From positions 1 through 24,346 of the forward strand of contig JAXJWW010000077.1 in assembly GCA_036307825.1 (NCBI GenBank): a stretch of DNA of 24,346 bases. Reading direction: 5' to 3'. The notes beneath the pieces were generated by a model. It saw only the letters and a program-made list of their open reading frames with translations, did not search any database and was not told where the DNA came from. Shown in pieces: positions 1 through 7,935 of the stretch. This DNA is from RGIG9060 sp036307825. GTDB lineage: Bacteria; Spirochaetota; Spirochaetia; Treponematales; Treponemataceae. Numbering within the stretch: the first letter of the stretch is position 1; each line of letters starts with the position of its first letter. The position numbers and the translations under genes were made by a program.

Positions 1-720
1 GCGCGTTATTTAAAGCCTATCGTAAATGCTTGTAATCTTTTAGCCGAAAATGTGGAAACGGTTGTAAAATCAGGGGATTTCCCTATTGTGCTAGGAGGCG
101 ACCATTCTATTGCTTTGGGAACTTTAGCAGGTCTTTCTAGTGCCTACAAAGGAACTGATAAACGAATTGGCGTTCTTTATGTTGATGCTCATGGGGATTT
201 TAACGATTGCGAAACTTCTCCTTCTGGAAATATTCACGGAATGTGTATGAGTGCTTCTTGTGGTTACGGAATCCCAGATTTAACAAACTTATATTTTGAA
301 GGTAGAAAAATTGATCCAAAAAATGTTTGTTATGTAGGGCTTCGGGATATTGATGTAGGCGAAAGAAAATTGATGAAAGAAGCAGGAGTTACTGCTTTTA
401 CAATGAGTGATATCGACCGAAAAGGTTTTGCAAAAATTTTGAATCAAATTGTGCTATTTTTCAAAACACATGCAGATGTTGTTCATGTAAGTTTTGATAT
501 GGATGTTATCGACCCAATGTTTGCCCCAGGTGTTGGTATTCCGCTTCCTGGTGGATTAAATTACCGTGAAGCACTTCTTTTAATGGAAGAAATGGCAAGT
601 ACAAAATTGGTAAAATCCGTAGAAATTGTAGAAGTAAATCCAGTTTTGGATGTGCGTAATCAAACTGCAAAAATGGCTGTTGAACTTTTGGCTCGTCTTT
701 TAGGAAAAACAATTTACTAA
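1..720 (+). CDS. rocF: Arginase, 5'-truncated by the window edge
   Basis: Manganese-dependent ureohydrolase that would split arginine into ornithine and urea in the cytoplasm. The frame is open from base 1 (ARYLKPIVNACN...), so the true start lies upstream. About 239 codons are present and roughly 60 residues of a normal arginase are missing; the GTG at 52 is not a credible start. All metal motifs of the family are visible in order: GGDHS, DAHGDFN, then SFDMDVIDP. NIHGM after the second motif and the C-terminal EIVEVNPVLD followed by a TAKMAVELL segment favour arginase over agmatinase or formimidoylglutamase. It converges with the next gene, leaving only 4 bp between stop codons and no clear terminator. 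Family assignment is firm; arginase as the exact substrate class is likely. Confidence 0.88.
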   Translation, partial: ARYLKPIVNACNLLAENVETVVKSGDFPIVLGGDHSIALGTLAGLSSAYKGTDKRIGVLYVDAHGDFNDCETSPSGNIHGMCMSASCGYGIPDLTNLYFEGRKIDPKNVCYVGLRDIDVGERKLMKEAGVTAFTMSDIDRKGFAKILNQIVLFFKTHADVVHVSFDMDVIDPMFAPGVGIPLPGGLNYREALLLMEEMASTKLVKSVEIVEVNPVLDVRNQTAKMAVELLARLLGKTIY

Positions 721-724
721 TTAT

Positions 725-1492
725 TTACTCACCAAAAATTTGATTTTTGCGAACGGTTCCTAATTCATCAAGGCGAATTTCTAAATTTTCTTGTGATAAA
801 GGTTGTGGAAAACTTTTAGAAAATTCATTTAAATCGATTAAAAATCTATTCATTGAAAAATGCTGAAAAACAAAAAATTTTTGATAAGCATTTTTTCCTT
901 TTTCAGATTTTTGATACTCTTCTAATAAAATTTTTTTGTAATCTTCAAAAAGTCCTTTGTTTTTAACTTCTGCGTAGCCTACAAGCCACATTTTACAATC
1001 CAAGGCGATATGTAATTCCACAGTTTTTTTAGCAAACCAAATTTGACTTTCTTTTAAAAGATTTTTTATTTTTTCATTTTGATTTGATAAAAAAAGCAAC
1101 TCTTTTGTTTTTGCTGTGTGAATTGGTGTTTTGTTCAAAATAATTACATTTTTTCTAAAATCGGTTTTAAGAATTGGATTTTTTTTGAAAAAGCCTTCTG
1201 CGATTTTTCCAGATTGACCAACAAGATATTTACGATTTATTTCTAATTGTTCATTTTTCCCTGGATTGTCTCCAATAACAATAAGTTTGATTTCATCTTG
1301 TTCTGTTATTTCATCTAGGGCTGTGTTGTAAACAATTGAATTTTCGATTTTGTATTCAGGAACTTTGTCTTGATTTGCAGAAATTTTTTGAAGTGGTTTT
1401 AGAATTTCGGAAAATTCATCTGTCCATTTTTGACAAATTTCCCGAAATTCCTCTCTAAATTGATAAAAGTCTTTCCACTGTTGTTGATTCAT
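725..1492 (-). CDS. Uracil-DNA-glycosylase-like protein
   Basis: A 255-aa soluble protein that looks like a diverged member of the uracil-DNA glycosylase superfamily. A helical N-terminus (about 1-65) precedes a Rossmann-like strand ending in GDNPGKNE (residues 74-81), then YLVGQSG, which matches the family pattern GE-x-PG...E...G.PFVG.SG. A following VIILNKTPIHT resembles the family's second strand/loop, and a late QHFSMNR sits where the HPS motif is expected. The catalytic-loop residue is Asp (GDN) rather than Glu, and the last motif has Phe for Pro, so activity is uncertain. ATG start. It is the last gene of the TatD-led minus-strand operon, 2 bp after its neighbour. DNA repair is an inference from family only. 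Confidence 0.5.
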   Translation of the reverse strand: MNQQQWKDFYQFREEFREICQKWTDEFSEILKPLQKISANQDKVPEYKIENSIVYNTALDEITEQDEIKLIVIGDNPGKNEQLEINRKYLVGQSGKIAEGFFKKNPILKTDFRKNVIILNKTPIHTAKTKELLFLSNQNEKIKNLLKESQIWFAKKTVELHIALDCKMWLVGYAEVKNKGLFEDYKKILLEEYQKSEKGKNAYQKFFVFQHFSMNRFLIDLNEFSKSFPQPLSQENLEIRLDELGTVRKNQIFGE

Positions 1493-1494
1493 TT

Positions 1495-1824
1495 TTATTT
1501 AAATTTCATTGTTGCTGTGTATGTTGCAATGTTTTTTACATTGTCATAACGAACAACATCATCTTGGATTCTATTGTAAAAATAATATCCGTTTTCTTTT
1601 GTGAATGCAGTTGCTCTTTGATTGATTTTTTCGATTGTGTCAGCTTTATCAAATAAACTTGCTGGAATTGTGTAGATAAATCTTGCTTCGCTAAATTCTT
1701 TTATAAATTCAATAGTAAGTGAATCGATTTTTCCTTTTTCTTGAATTACATCTACACTTGGTAAATCTGCATAAGCAGCAAAGGCAAAAAAAGCGATGAA
1801 TAGAATTAAAATAAATTTTTTCAC
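1495..1824 (-). CDS. Small secreted protein, unknown function
   Basis: I do not recognise this 109-aa protein. It starts at GTG (1824-1822), supported by AAGGA 9 nt upstream. The N-terminus is a classic signal peptide: MKK, then a hydrophobic run ending FAAYA, with likely cleavage before DLPSVDV. There is no Cys at the cleavage site, so it should be a soluble periplasmic protein rather than a lipoprotein. The mature part of about 90 residues has no cysteine and mixes short helix- and strand-prone stretches, ending in a strand-like TYTATMKFK. It sits 16 bp after a second secreted unknown and 2 bp before the glycosylase-like gene, so it is translated from the long operon message. Confidence 0.6.
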   Translation of the reverse strand: MKKFILILFIAFFAFAAYADLPSVDVIQEKGKIDSLTIEFIKEFSEARFIYTIPASLFDKADTIEKINQRATAFTKENGYYFYNRIQDDVVRYDNVKNIATYTATMKFK

Positions 1825-1840
1825 TGATAATTTTCCTTAA

Positions 1841-2605
1841 TTAAAAAATTTGATATTGGATTATTTTATCAACTTGTACAAAAAAATCAAGGTCTACAAC
1901 ATAAAATCCATTATCAATATATACCCGTGGATTTCCCGTAATATTTACTTTTCCTAACATTTCTTTGGGTTTGTTTTTTTCTATATCTCGTCCGTGATTT
2001 CTTACTGCATTTTTAAGTGCTTCTGCAAAAGCTTTTTTTATTCCTTCTTCTCCTTCAGAAACTTTACCTTTGCCTTTTCCACTAATTTTTTTAAAAATGA
2101 CGGATTGTGTTTGCTTTAGTTTATTTACCATTTCTTTTGATAATTGATATTCTACCCAACAAAAAAGTTTATTATCTTGGAAATAAGGATTATTATAAGA
2201 AATGTTTTTATCATTTTTGCTAATATTGGGTCCGTCTACGGAAAATTCAAAATACTCGTTTACATTTCTTGTTTTATCGTAAGGAGTATAACTAAATTTC
2301 CATCCGTGAATAATTCCTTCAAAAACAAAGGGCGCGAGATTTTTTATTTCATTTACAGAATATTGGTAAAAAAAATCTTTAGAAAGTTCTTGTTTTGTAG
2401 AATTAGTTTCTTTTGTTTGTTCTGATAAATCTTGTAAAAGTTGAGGTTCTTGTTCAAGCAATGACCACATTTGAACTCGGATTTTTCCAGTTTGTGTGTG
2501 GCTAGTCATTTGAAAATTTTGCGAAAATAAATTTTGTGTTGTTGCAAAAAAAATAGAGAGAATAAAAAATATCGTTTTTAGTAGTTGTTTTTCCAAACTT
2601 TCCAA
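1841..2605 (-). CDS. Secreted protein of unknown function
   Basis: A 254-aa exported protein. The TTG at 2605 is the chosen start: GGGAG lies about 8 nt upstream, and the reading overlaps the 3' end of the rhomboid gene by 28 bp. A hydrophobic segment (about residues 9-28, ending NLFSQ) is a signal peptide with no lipobox. A stretch around GKGKGKVSEGEEGIKKAFAE, with alanine-spaced helix and the later GNPRVYIDNGFYVVDLDFFV strand pair, is faintly like the LPP20/FlgT-type domain in which a Gly-rich strand precedes an A-x3-A helix. That resemblance is weak and I do not assign a function. Its neighbours, a membrane protease before and another secreted protein after, hint at an envelope role but do not prove one. 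Confidence 0.6.
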   Translation of the reverse strand: MESLEKQLLKTIFFILSIFFATTQNLFSQNFQMTSHTQTGKIRVQMWSLLEQEPQLLQDLSEQTKETNSTKQELSKDFFYQYSVNEIKNLAPFVFEGIIHGWKFSYTPYDKTRNVNEYFEFSVDGPNISKNDKNISYNNPYFQDNKLFCWVEYQLSKEMVNKLKQTQSVIFKKISGKGKGKVSEGEEGIKKAFAEALKNAVRNHGRDIEKNKPKEMLGKVNITGNPRVYIDNGFYVVDLDFFVQVDKIIQYQIF

Positions 2606-3207
2606 GGATTCACTCCCATTCTAATTAGGCAATAAAGCCATGCAAAAAGAAATCCTGCCAAGTGTGTGTAGTGTGCAATATTTGTTTTACCAGAAAACTG
2701 ACTTACAAGTTCAAAAATTGTATATACAATTACTAAAACAGGTGCTTGCAAGGGAATTATTCCCCAAATGTAAATTGTTGAGCGAGGAAAAATTACTGCA
2801 AAAAGCAAAAGAATTGCATAAATTACTCCAGACGCTCCCATAAGAAAAACATAATATCCTCCTGTAAAATAATGAAAAAAGAAGGAAAAAACGCCACAAA
2901 GAATTCCTGTTAAAAAGTAAAACAACAAAAATTCTTTAGAACCTACAGAACGTTCAACTGTAATACCAAAGATTAAAAGTCCTAGCATATTTGAAAACAA
3001 ATGACTCCAATTTGAATGGACAAACATATATGTTACAAACTGCCAGTACATTTTACCGTTTACAATATTGTAAACATTTAGAGAGCATAAAGTATACAAA
3101 TTTGTGAATTTTTGTGAAATTACAAAAAAGAAAAGATTTATACCGATTAGTATTAAAGATGTATTGAGAAAAGTATATGAAAATGGTTTTCGTAACTTGC
3201 TTAGCAA
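2578..3207 (-). CDS. Rhomboid family intramembrane serine protease
   Basis: A 209-aa polytopic membrane protein with about six hydrophobic segments. It carries the rhomboid signatures: YMFVHSNWSHLFSNM (residues 60-74, the H..H..N region of the second helix), GASG with the nucleophile Ser126, and AHYTHLAGF with the general base His182. The catalytic dyad is intact, so it should cleave transmembrane substrates within the inner membrane; its substrate is unknown. The start is TTG at 3207 with AAGG about 9 nt upstream, only 2 bp after the cyclase stop codon, so translational coupling is likely. Length is normal for the small bacterial rhomboids without an extra soluble domain. Confidence 0.9.
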   Translation of the reverse strand: MLSKLRKPFSYTFLNTSLILIGINLFFFVISQKFTNLYTLCSLNVYNIVNGKMYWQFVTYMFVHSNWSHLFSNMLGLLIFGITVERSVGSKEFLLFYFLTGILCGVFSFFFHYFTGGYYVFLMGASGVIYAILLLFAVIFPRSTIYIWGIIPLQAPVLVIVYTIFELVSQFSGKTNIAHYTHLAGFLFAWLYCLIRMGVNPWKVWKNNY

Positions 3208-3209
3208 AT

Positions 3210-4313
3210 TTATTTACCTTGAACAGGTGGTGTATTTTCGTCTGCTAATGTAACTCTGTTTCGTCCATTAGCTTTAGATTGATACAAGGCTCGGTCTGCC
3301 ATTTCAACTAGTTCTTTTGCTGTTATAGGATTTTCAACATCAAAAACAGAAACACCAATTGAAATTGTTAAACTCATTTTGTTGTTTTCGTAAACAAGTT
3401 CCTGTTCTGCGATATTTTTTCTGATGCGTTCTGCAACCATCATTGCTGCTTCTGCATCTGTGTTGTAAAGCATAACAACAAATTCTTCTCCACCATAACG
3501 ACCTGCTAAATCTTGTCCTCGGATACTATCAAAGATAGAACGTGAAACTTTTTGAAGAACAAAGTCACCGCAAGCGTGTCCGTAAGTATCATTAAACTTT
3601 TTGAAGAAGTCGATATCAAGCATCAAAACTGAAATTGGCATTTTATTTAATGCTGAAAATTCTAGTTTTTCTGAAAGAACTGTAAAGAAGTAATGTTTTA
3701 GTTTTAAGTGTGTCATCATATCGGTTGTTGTTTGTTCGATAAGTGACGCATTATTGATAGCAATAGATGCAAGAGATGCAATTTTAATAATCTGATCTCT
3801 TTCATATTCTGTGTAATAACAGTTTTCATCATCAAGCATGATTCTATCACCAAGAAGCAAAATTCCGTTTAGGTGATTCTTAAGTTTTAGAGGAACTACA
3901 AGTGAAGGATTGAGTGATGAAATCTGTTTTAAAAGTTCACCCTTTTCAAGATTTGCCTCAAGTTCATCAATTGTAAATGCTTGGTTAGTTTCGCATAAAT
4001 AAGAGATTATTGGATGATTTGTAGGAATTGTATATTCTAACTCCATATCAGGATCAAATCCACTATAGTTGTTCTCTAAAGTAAAACAATCTGAATCAAA
4101 ACTTTTGAGAACAAACATACCAGCCCCTAATACACGCATTTGGCACATACAAGTATAGAGAATAGACTCAATCAAAGTTGAAAATTCTAACACCGAACAA
4201 AGACTCTTTGCTACTTCAATTAATTGACCGTAGTCATAGAGTTTTTTTTCGTACTCTTCAATTTGAGTTTCTGAGATAATTTTGTTGTTTTTAGTATCAA
4301 GTTTCTTATTCAT
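3210..4313 (-). CDS. GAF-GGDEF diguanylate cyclase
   Basis: A 367-aa cytoplasmic protein that should make cyclic di-GMP from two GTP. A short N-terminal helix leads into a GAF sensor domain (about 35-190), a linking helix, and a GGDEF domain (about 205-360). The active-site motif is GGEEF (274-278), a functional variant. DIDFFKKFNDTYGH supplies the metal-binding Asp and nucleotide contacts. RGQD (265-268) lies exactly five residues before the motif, which is the product-inhibition I-site arrangement. There is no transmembrane segment, so the GAF ligand is probably internal. It overlaps the 525-aa gene upstream by 8 bp. From memory, T. pallidum has its cyclase in a comparable gene setting; that is worth checking. 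An HD-GYP-type protein is encoded at 16163-17602. Confidence 0.93.
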   Translation of the reverse strand: MNKKLDTKNNKIISETQIEEYEKKLYDYGQLIEVAKSLCSVLEFSTLIESILYTCMCQMRVLGAGMFVLKSFDSDCFTLENNYSGFDPDMELEYTIPTNHPIISYLCETNQAFTIDELEANLEKGELLKQISSLNPSLVVPLKLKNHLNGILLLGDRIMLDDENCYYTEYERDQIIKIASLASIAINNASLIEQTTTDMMTHLKLKHYFFTVLSEKLEFSALNKMPISVLMLDIDFFKKFNDTYGHACGDFVLQKVSRSIFDSIRGQDLAGRYGGEEFVVMLYNTDAEAAMMVAERIRKNIAEQELVYENNKMSLTISIGVSVFDVENPITAKELVEMADRALYQSKANGRNRVTLADENTPPVQGK

Positions 4314-5883
4314 GTTTATCAGTACTGTTAATTATAACATAATTTTTCATTATTTCAAGAAAAAAATTCCAAAGATTTATCTGTTTTTCTAAATTTTCTA
4401 CAGAATCTCTATTTCTCGCTGTAGAAAATAGCATTTTTATATTACTTATGTTCTCTGTTTTAGATTTATGGGATTCCGATATCAAAGTTTGTAAAATTTC
4501 ATACATATCTTTTAATGCTTTTACCTCTTTTCTTAAAAGGTGATAAATAACCGCATTGATTGTTTCAATTTTTTTAGTAAGTTTTTTTCCTAATTCTGCA
4601 TTTTTGTGACTTTCGGTAGCAAGATTTTTTAAAATTGCTATATCAAAGGCTCCATCTTTTTCAAATTTTTTTTCAAATTCTTCAATTCTCATAAGAGATT
4701 CAGAACAAGTAAAAACTTTTGCGGAAAAATCTGTTTTGTATCCTTGATTTGCAAAAAATCCTTCTACAACAATATCATCAAGTAAAGCCTGAAGTTCATC
4801 TGGATAAAAATGCATAATAAATGTTTTTAAAACCATTGCCGGTGTTGTCCACAGTAAAGATGGGAAGCCTGCTGTTTGTAAGAAACGATTTGTATCAGCA
4901 TTGTAATGTTTTAAATTTACAATTTGTTTACCTTCAAAAAGTGTTTTTATATCACTTTCAATTTTTTTATCTTTTATTTCACTTTGAATTCTTTCTATAT
5001 TGGATGTATAGCGTTTTTGTAGGCGTATTGTATAAAGTGATATTTTATTATGGTTGTATTTTCCGGGCATTAATGTTAAATTCGGATTTTTTTTAATTAT
5101 TTTTAACATTGAAAGTAATATTTCTTTATTGAAATATTTTTTTAGTACAGAAGATATTTTTTTTAGAGAAGACATAATCTGTTCGTGATATTCACCATTT
5201 ATATTTCCGTCATTTTTTTGTTCGGCTAAAACAGTGATAACTCTGGCTTGTGTACTTGTAATCTCGTAATTTCCCACAAGAAAGTATAAGTCCATTAAAA
5301 TTTCTTCGGTTTTCTCTAAATCAACACTTTTATATGTGGGATGAGGCATCAATCCATCAAACTCTTTGTCAAAAAGATGAATAGCATTCATATAGTTGAA
5401 TCTACATAAGTCATAAAGTCTATCAATTTGACCAAGAACTACTTCGATTTTCTTAAATTCTGGTGTTTGTAAAAATTTTAAGATACTTTCTAGGTTTTTA
5501 TTTTGTTCATCATAGGCTTTTTGTTGATTGGTTGCATTTATGATATTTTCTCGTAAATTTTCGTAGGAAAGATTTGCAATTTTTTGTTTGTAGTCACCTG
5601 TAAATCCTGTAGAAATCAATAAATCCATGTAATGATGAGCTGTTTGTGCATTTTCAGAATTTATTGTATTTTGTAAAATTTCTTGAATAAAGGCTGTTTC
5701 TTTATAGAGAACAAAAAAAGCGTTACCAAAATTTTCTGTAACTTGTCCATTTTTGTAGATTTCTGGCTTTATCATTTTTAAATCATTTTCTAACTTTCTG
5801 ATGTCGAGTTTCATTTTAACATCTGGATTTGAGGAAAGAAAAACTGTTTCTATAAATTCAACAAGACTTTGAAAAAATGCCAT
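4306..5883 (-). CDS. Large cytoplasmic helical protein, unknown; operon partner of the diguanylate cyclase
   Basis: A 525-aa protein with no signal peptide or membrane segment, starting at an ATG (5883). It is highly charged, rich in Lys/Glu/Leu/Ile, and predominantly helical with several coiled-coil-like stretches. No catalytic motif is recognisable. It may belong to a spirochaete-restricted family (I recall DUF5312 in treponemes, but cannot confirm the match here). The 3' end overlaps the start of the GAF-GGDEF gene by 8 bp, so the two proteins are translationally coupled and may act together, for example as a cyclase partner or a c-di-GMP-responsive scaffold. That functional link is inference from position only. 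Confidence 0.75.
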   Translation of the reverse strand: MAFFQSLVEFIETVFLSSNPDVKMKLDIRKLENDLKMIKPEIYKNGQVTENFGNAFFVLYKETAFIQEILQNTINSENAQTAHHYMDLLISTGFTGDYKQKIANLSYENLRENIINATNQQKAYDEQNKNLESILKFLQTPEFKKIEVVLGQIDRLYDLCRFNYMNAIHLFDKEFDGLMPHPTYKSVDLEKTEEILMDLYFLVGNYEITSTQARVITVLAEQKNDGNINGEYHEQIMSSLKKISSVLKKYFNKEILLSMLKIIKKNPNLTLMPGKYNHNKISLYTIRLQKRYTSNIERIQSEIKDKKIESDIKTLFEGKQIVNLKHYNADTNRFLQTAGFPSLLWTTPAMVLKTFIMHFYPDELQALLDDIVVEGFFANQGYKTDFSAKVFTCSESLMRIEEFEKKFEKDGAFDIAILKNLATESHKNAELGKKLTKKIETINAVIYHLLRKEVKALKDMYEILQTLISESHKSKTENISNIKMLFSTARNRDSVENLEKQINLWNFFLEIMKNYVIINSTDKHE

Positions 5884-5924
5884 ATAAATCTCGTATCTTA
5901 TATTTTACTTCTATTTTTCTTTGT

Positions 5925-6944
5925 TTACAAGAATGAAGAAAAGATTTTTTTATAATCTTCAAATGTTTGAGCTTGTACAATTTGACTTCTTATTTGGGAA
6001 CTTCCTGGAAATCCTTTTGTGTAACAACAAAATCGTTTACGCATTTCTTTACAAGCTACTTCTTCATTTGAATCTCCAATTAAAATTTCTAATTCTTTTA
6101 AGCCTGTATTTATTCTGTGTAAAATAGAAACTTCTTGGTAACTTCCTTTTGTAAGCAAATCCTTTGTTTGATTAAAAATAAATGGATTCCCCATTGCACC
6201 TCGAGCAAACATAACTCCGTCGCATTTTGTTTGTTCTAACATATTTTTTGCATCTTCAGGTGAAAATACATCTCCTGAACCAAAAATTTGAATTTTAGTT
6301 TCTGTGGAAGAGTGTTTTTTATCTTTAAAAAGTTCTACAAGTTCTGCAAGGATTGACCAATCGGACTTACCTTCGTAACCTTGGGCTCGTGTTCTAGGAT
6401 GAATTGTGATTGCACAAGCACCTGCCTCGTAGGCGGCTAATGCTGCTTCTTTCCATGTTAGGCTTTTGGCATCCCAGCCTGAACGAATTTTTACCGTAAC
6501 TGGTAAATCTGAAACTCCACATTCCTTTGTAGCAAGAATTGCAGCTTTTACCATTTTGTAAAGTTTTTCTGGTTCTCGTGTTAGGGCAGAGCCTGCTCCT
6601 GATTTTATGATTTTGGGAACAGGACAACCTGCATTTATATCTAAAAGAGAAGGTGAATATTTTTTGATGATAAAAGAAGCTCCCTCAAAAATTGCAGTTT
6701 CATTTCCACCAAAGATTTGAACTGCAAAAAGAGGGTCGTTTTGAGCTTTTAACAATAATTTTTCGGATTTGTCTGAGCCACGATAAATAGCTTCGGAAGA
6801 AACCATTTCTGTATAGCCCATATCGGCACCGTTTTCTTTACAAATGTACCTAAAAGCTCTGTCTGAATACCCTGCAACAGGAGCTAAAAACAGATTTCCA
6901 GGTACTTGTAAACTTCCGATTTGAACATTGTGATATAAACTCAT
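5925..6944 (-). CDS. dusB: tRNA-dihydrouridine synthase, DusB type
   Basis: An FMN-dependent TIM-barrel enzyme that reduces uridine to dihydrouridine in tRNA D-loops using NADPH. The 339-aa length fits the family. It shows, in order: LFLAPVAGYSDRAFR (17-32), the QIFGGNE strand, DINAGCPVPK with catalytic Cys107, VKIRSGWD, TIHPRTRAQGYEGKSDW, the phosphate-binding GSGDV, and the ARGAMGNPFIF segment. These are standard DusB/NifR3-like motifs and all key residues are present. The ATG start lies 15 bp after the TatD gene and the pair is clearly co-transcribed. The C-terminal helical domain that grips tRNA is present (about 250-339). Confidence 0.95.
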   Translation of the reverse strand: MSLYHNVQIGSLQVPGNLFLAPVAGYSDRAFRYICKENGADMGYTEMVSSEAIYRGSDKSEKLLLKAQNDPLFAVQIFGGNETAIFEGASFIIKKYSPSLLDINAGCPVPKIIKSGAGSALTREPEKLYKMVKAAILATKECGVSDLPVTVKIRSGWDAKSLTWKEAALAAYEAGACAITIHPRTRAQGYEGKSDWSILAELVELFKDKKHSSTETKIQIFGSGDVFSPEDAKNMLEQTKCDGVMFARGAMGNPFIFNQTKDLLTKGSYQEVSILHRINTGLKELEILIGDSNEEVACKEMRKRFCCYTKGFPGSSQIRSQIVQAQTFEDYKKIFSSFL

Positions 6945-6959
6945 GCTTCTTGTGTAATT

Positions 6960-7733
6960 TTATTCTGGCAAACGGAAGAATTTACAACTATTTTTCCAAA
7001 GTTGTGCACTTAATTCCTCTAAATCCATATCCAAAAGTTCTGCAAGAAATTTTACAGTTGAAGGAGTGTAACAAGGCATATTTCGTTTACCTCTAAATTC
7101 TGCTGGAACCATAAATGGACTTTCTGATTCAATAAGAATTCTATCAACTGGGATATTTAAAACTGTGTCGTGTAAGTTACGAGCGTTTCTATATGTTAAA
7201 TTTCCTGCAAAAGAGAAGTATACATTCAAATCCAATGCTTTTTTTGCATATTCAGCATCTTCTGAATAACAATGTAAAACTGCACCTGCATCAGGAATTC
7301 TTTCTGACAAAATATCAAAAATATCTTTTCCGGCTTCTCTATTATGGATTATAACAGGAACATTTGCTTTTTGTGCAATTTCAAGTTGTGTGATAAAAAG
7401 TTCAATTTGTGAACGTTTGTCACCAAATTTTTTGAAGTAATCTAATCCTGTTTCACCTAAGGCTACTACGTTAGGAAGTTTTAAACTACTTTCTACTGTT
7501 TGAATCCAGTCTTTTCCTGGAGTAGTAACTTCTGATGGAGATACTCCAACTGCATGGTAAATTCCATTCACTGATTTTAAATTTGCATATACACGAGTAA
7601 AATCATGAAGACTATTACATATACTTACAATTCGAGTAACATTAGCTTGTTTTGCTTCCTGTATAACACGAAGCTGCTCAATAGGGTCATCATAAATAAG
7701 CCCTATGTGGGCGTGAGTATCAAAAAACTGCAT
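6960..7733 (-). CDS. TatD-family metal-dependent hydrolase with altered metal-site motifs
   Basis: A TIM-barrel metallohydrolase of the TatD/YcfH family (DNase or deoxyribonuclease-like). I start it at the ATG at 7733 (257 aa): GGAAAAAG lies just upstream, whereas the TTG at 7745 has no ribosome binding site. Family motifs are FDTHAHI, GETGLDYF, VIIHNREA, LHCYS and PAEFRGKRNMP, all of which contain or flank metal ligands. Two deviations stand out. The usual E-T-D-x-P near the C-terminus is ESESPF, replacing the metal-binding Asp with Glu, and the usual G-x-HPH is GVSPSE, losing both histidines. The protein may have shifted substrate or metal preference. First gene of the eight-gene minus-strand operon. 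Confidence 0.9.
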   Translation of the reverse strand: MQFFDTHAHIGLIYDDPIEQLRVIQEAKQANVTRIVSICNSLHDFTRVYANLKSVNGIYHAVGVSPSEVTTPGKDWIQTVESSLKLPNVVALGETGLDYFKKFGDKRSQIELFITQLEIAQKANVPVIIHNREAGKDIFDILSERIPDAGAVLHCYSEDAEYAKKALDLNVYFSFAGNLTYRNARNLHDTVLNIPVDRILIESESPFMVPAEFRGKRNMPCYTPSTVKFLAELLDMDLEELSAQLWKNSCKFFRLPE

Positions 7734-7758
7734 GGCTTTTTCCAAAAAAATGATGATA

Positions 7759-7815
7759 AGAAGTAAAATAACTTCTGTAGAAACAGAATTATGTGTTTTT
7801 TTAAACTGCTTCTAC
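7759..7815 (-). promoter_or_regulatory. Structured 5' leader of the TatD operon: two adjacent hairpins
   Basis: On the transcript strand the first hairpin pairs GTAGAAGCAG (7815-7806) with CTGTTTCTAC (7786-7777), ten pairs with one G.U. The second pairs AGAAGT (7776-7771) with ACTTCT (7764-7759) and is followed by TATCATCA and seven T residues before the ribosome binding site. The expected transcript start is near 7814, so the first hairpin would form at the 5' end. AGAAG of the first left arm could also pair with CTTCT of the second right arm, giving an alternative fold. This could be an attenuator or merely a 5'-stabilising structure. Confidence 0.4.
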
Positions 7816-7820
7816 CGATA

Positions 7821-7849
7821 AGAATAGCATAGGAATTGTTAATCGTCAA
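7821..7849 (-). promoter_or_regulatory. Sigma-70-type promoter for the TatD operon
   Basis: Minus strand: TTGACG (7849-7844), 17-bp spacer, TATTCT (7826-7821). Both hexamers are one base from consensus. Initiation would fall near 7814, giving a leader of about 80 nt before the ATG at 7733. No comparably good promoter was noticed inside the operon, so this probably serves all eight genes. Confidence 0.7.
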
Positions 7850-7875
7850 CAAATTATGCAAAATAATTCGAAGGT

Positions 7876-7905
7876 TTGACATAGATTATTTCATTATGGT
7901 ATAAT
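7876..7905 (+). promoter_or_regulatory. Consensus sigma-70-type promoter for the M23-bactofilin operon
   Basis: TTGACA (7876-7881), 18-bp spacer, TATAAT (7900-7905): both hexamers are perfect. Transcription would begin near 7912, about 24 nt before the GTG start, with AGGAG at 7923-7927 as ribosome binding site. It is divergent from the TatD promoter, with about 27 bp between the two -35 elements. Confidence 0.85.
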
Positions 7906-7935
7906 AAACTTTGAATTACTTTAGGAGAGTAAAAA

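Noticed and set aside
735..751. CAAAAA/TTTTTG hairpin near the arginase/glycosylase junction as a terminator
   Set aside because: Only six A-T-rich pairs, located inside the glycosylase-like coding region and with no T tract afterwards.
2144..2425. Plus-strand open frame of 93 codons opposite the secreted unknown gene
   Set aside because: Phe/Ile/Lys-rich composition, no ribosome binding site, and it lies wholly opposite a gene with signal peptide and operon context.
6394..6627. Minus-strand open frame of 77 codons inside dusB
   Set aside because: It is a shifted frame of the conserved DusB region with no start signal of its own.
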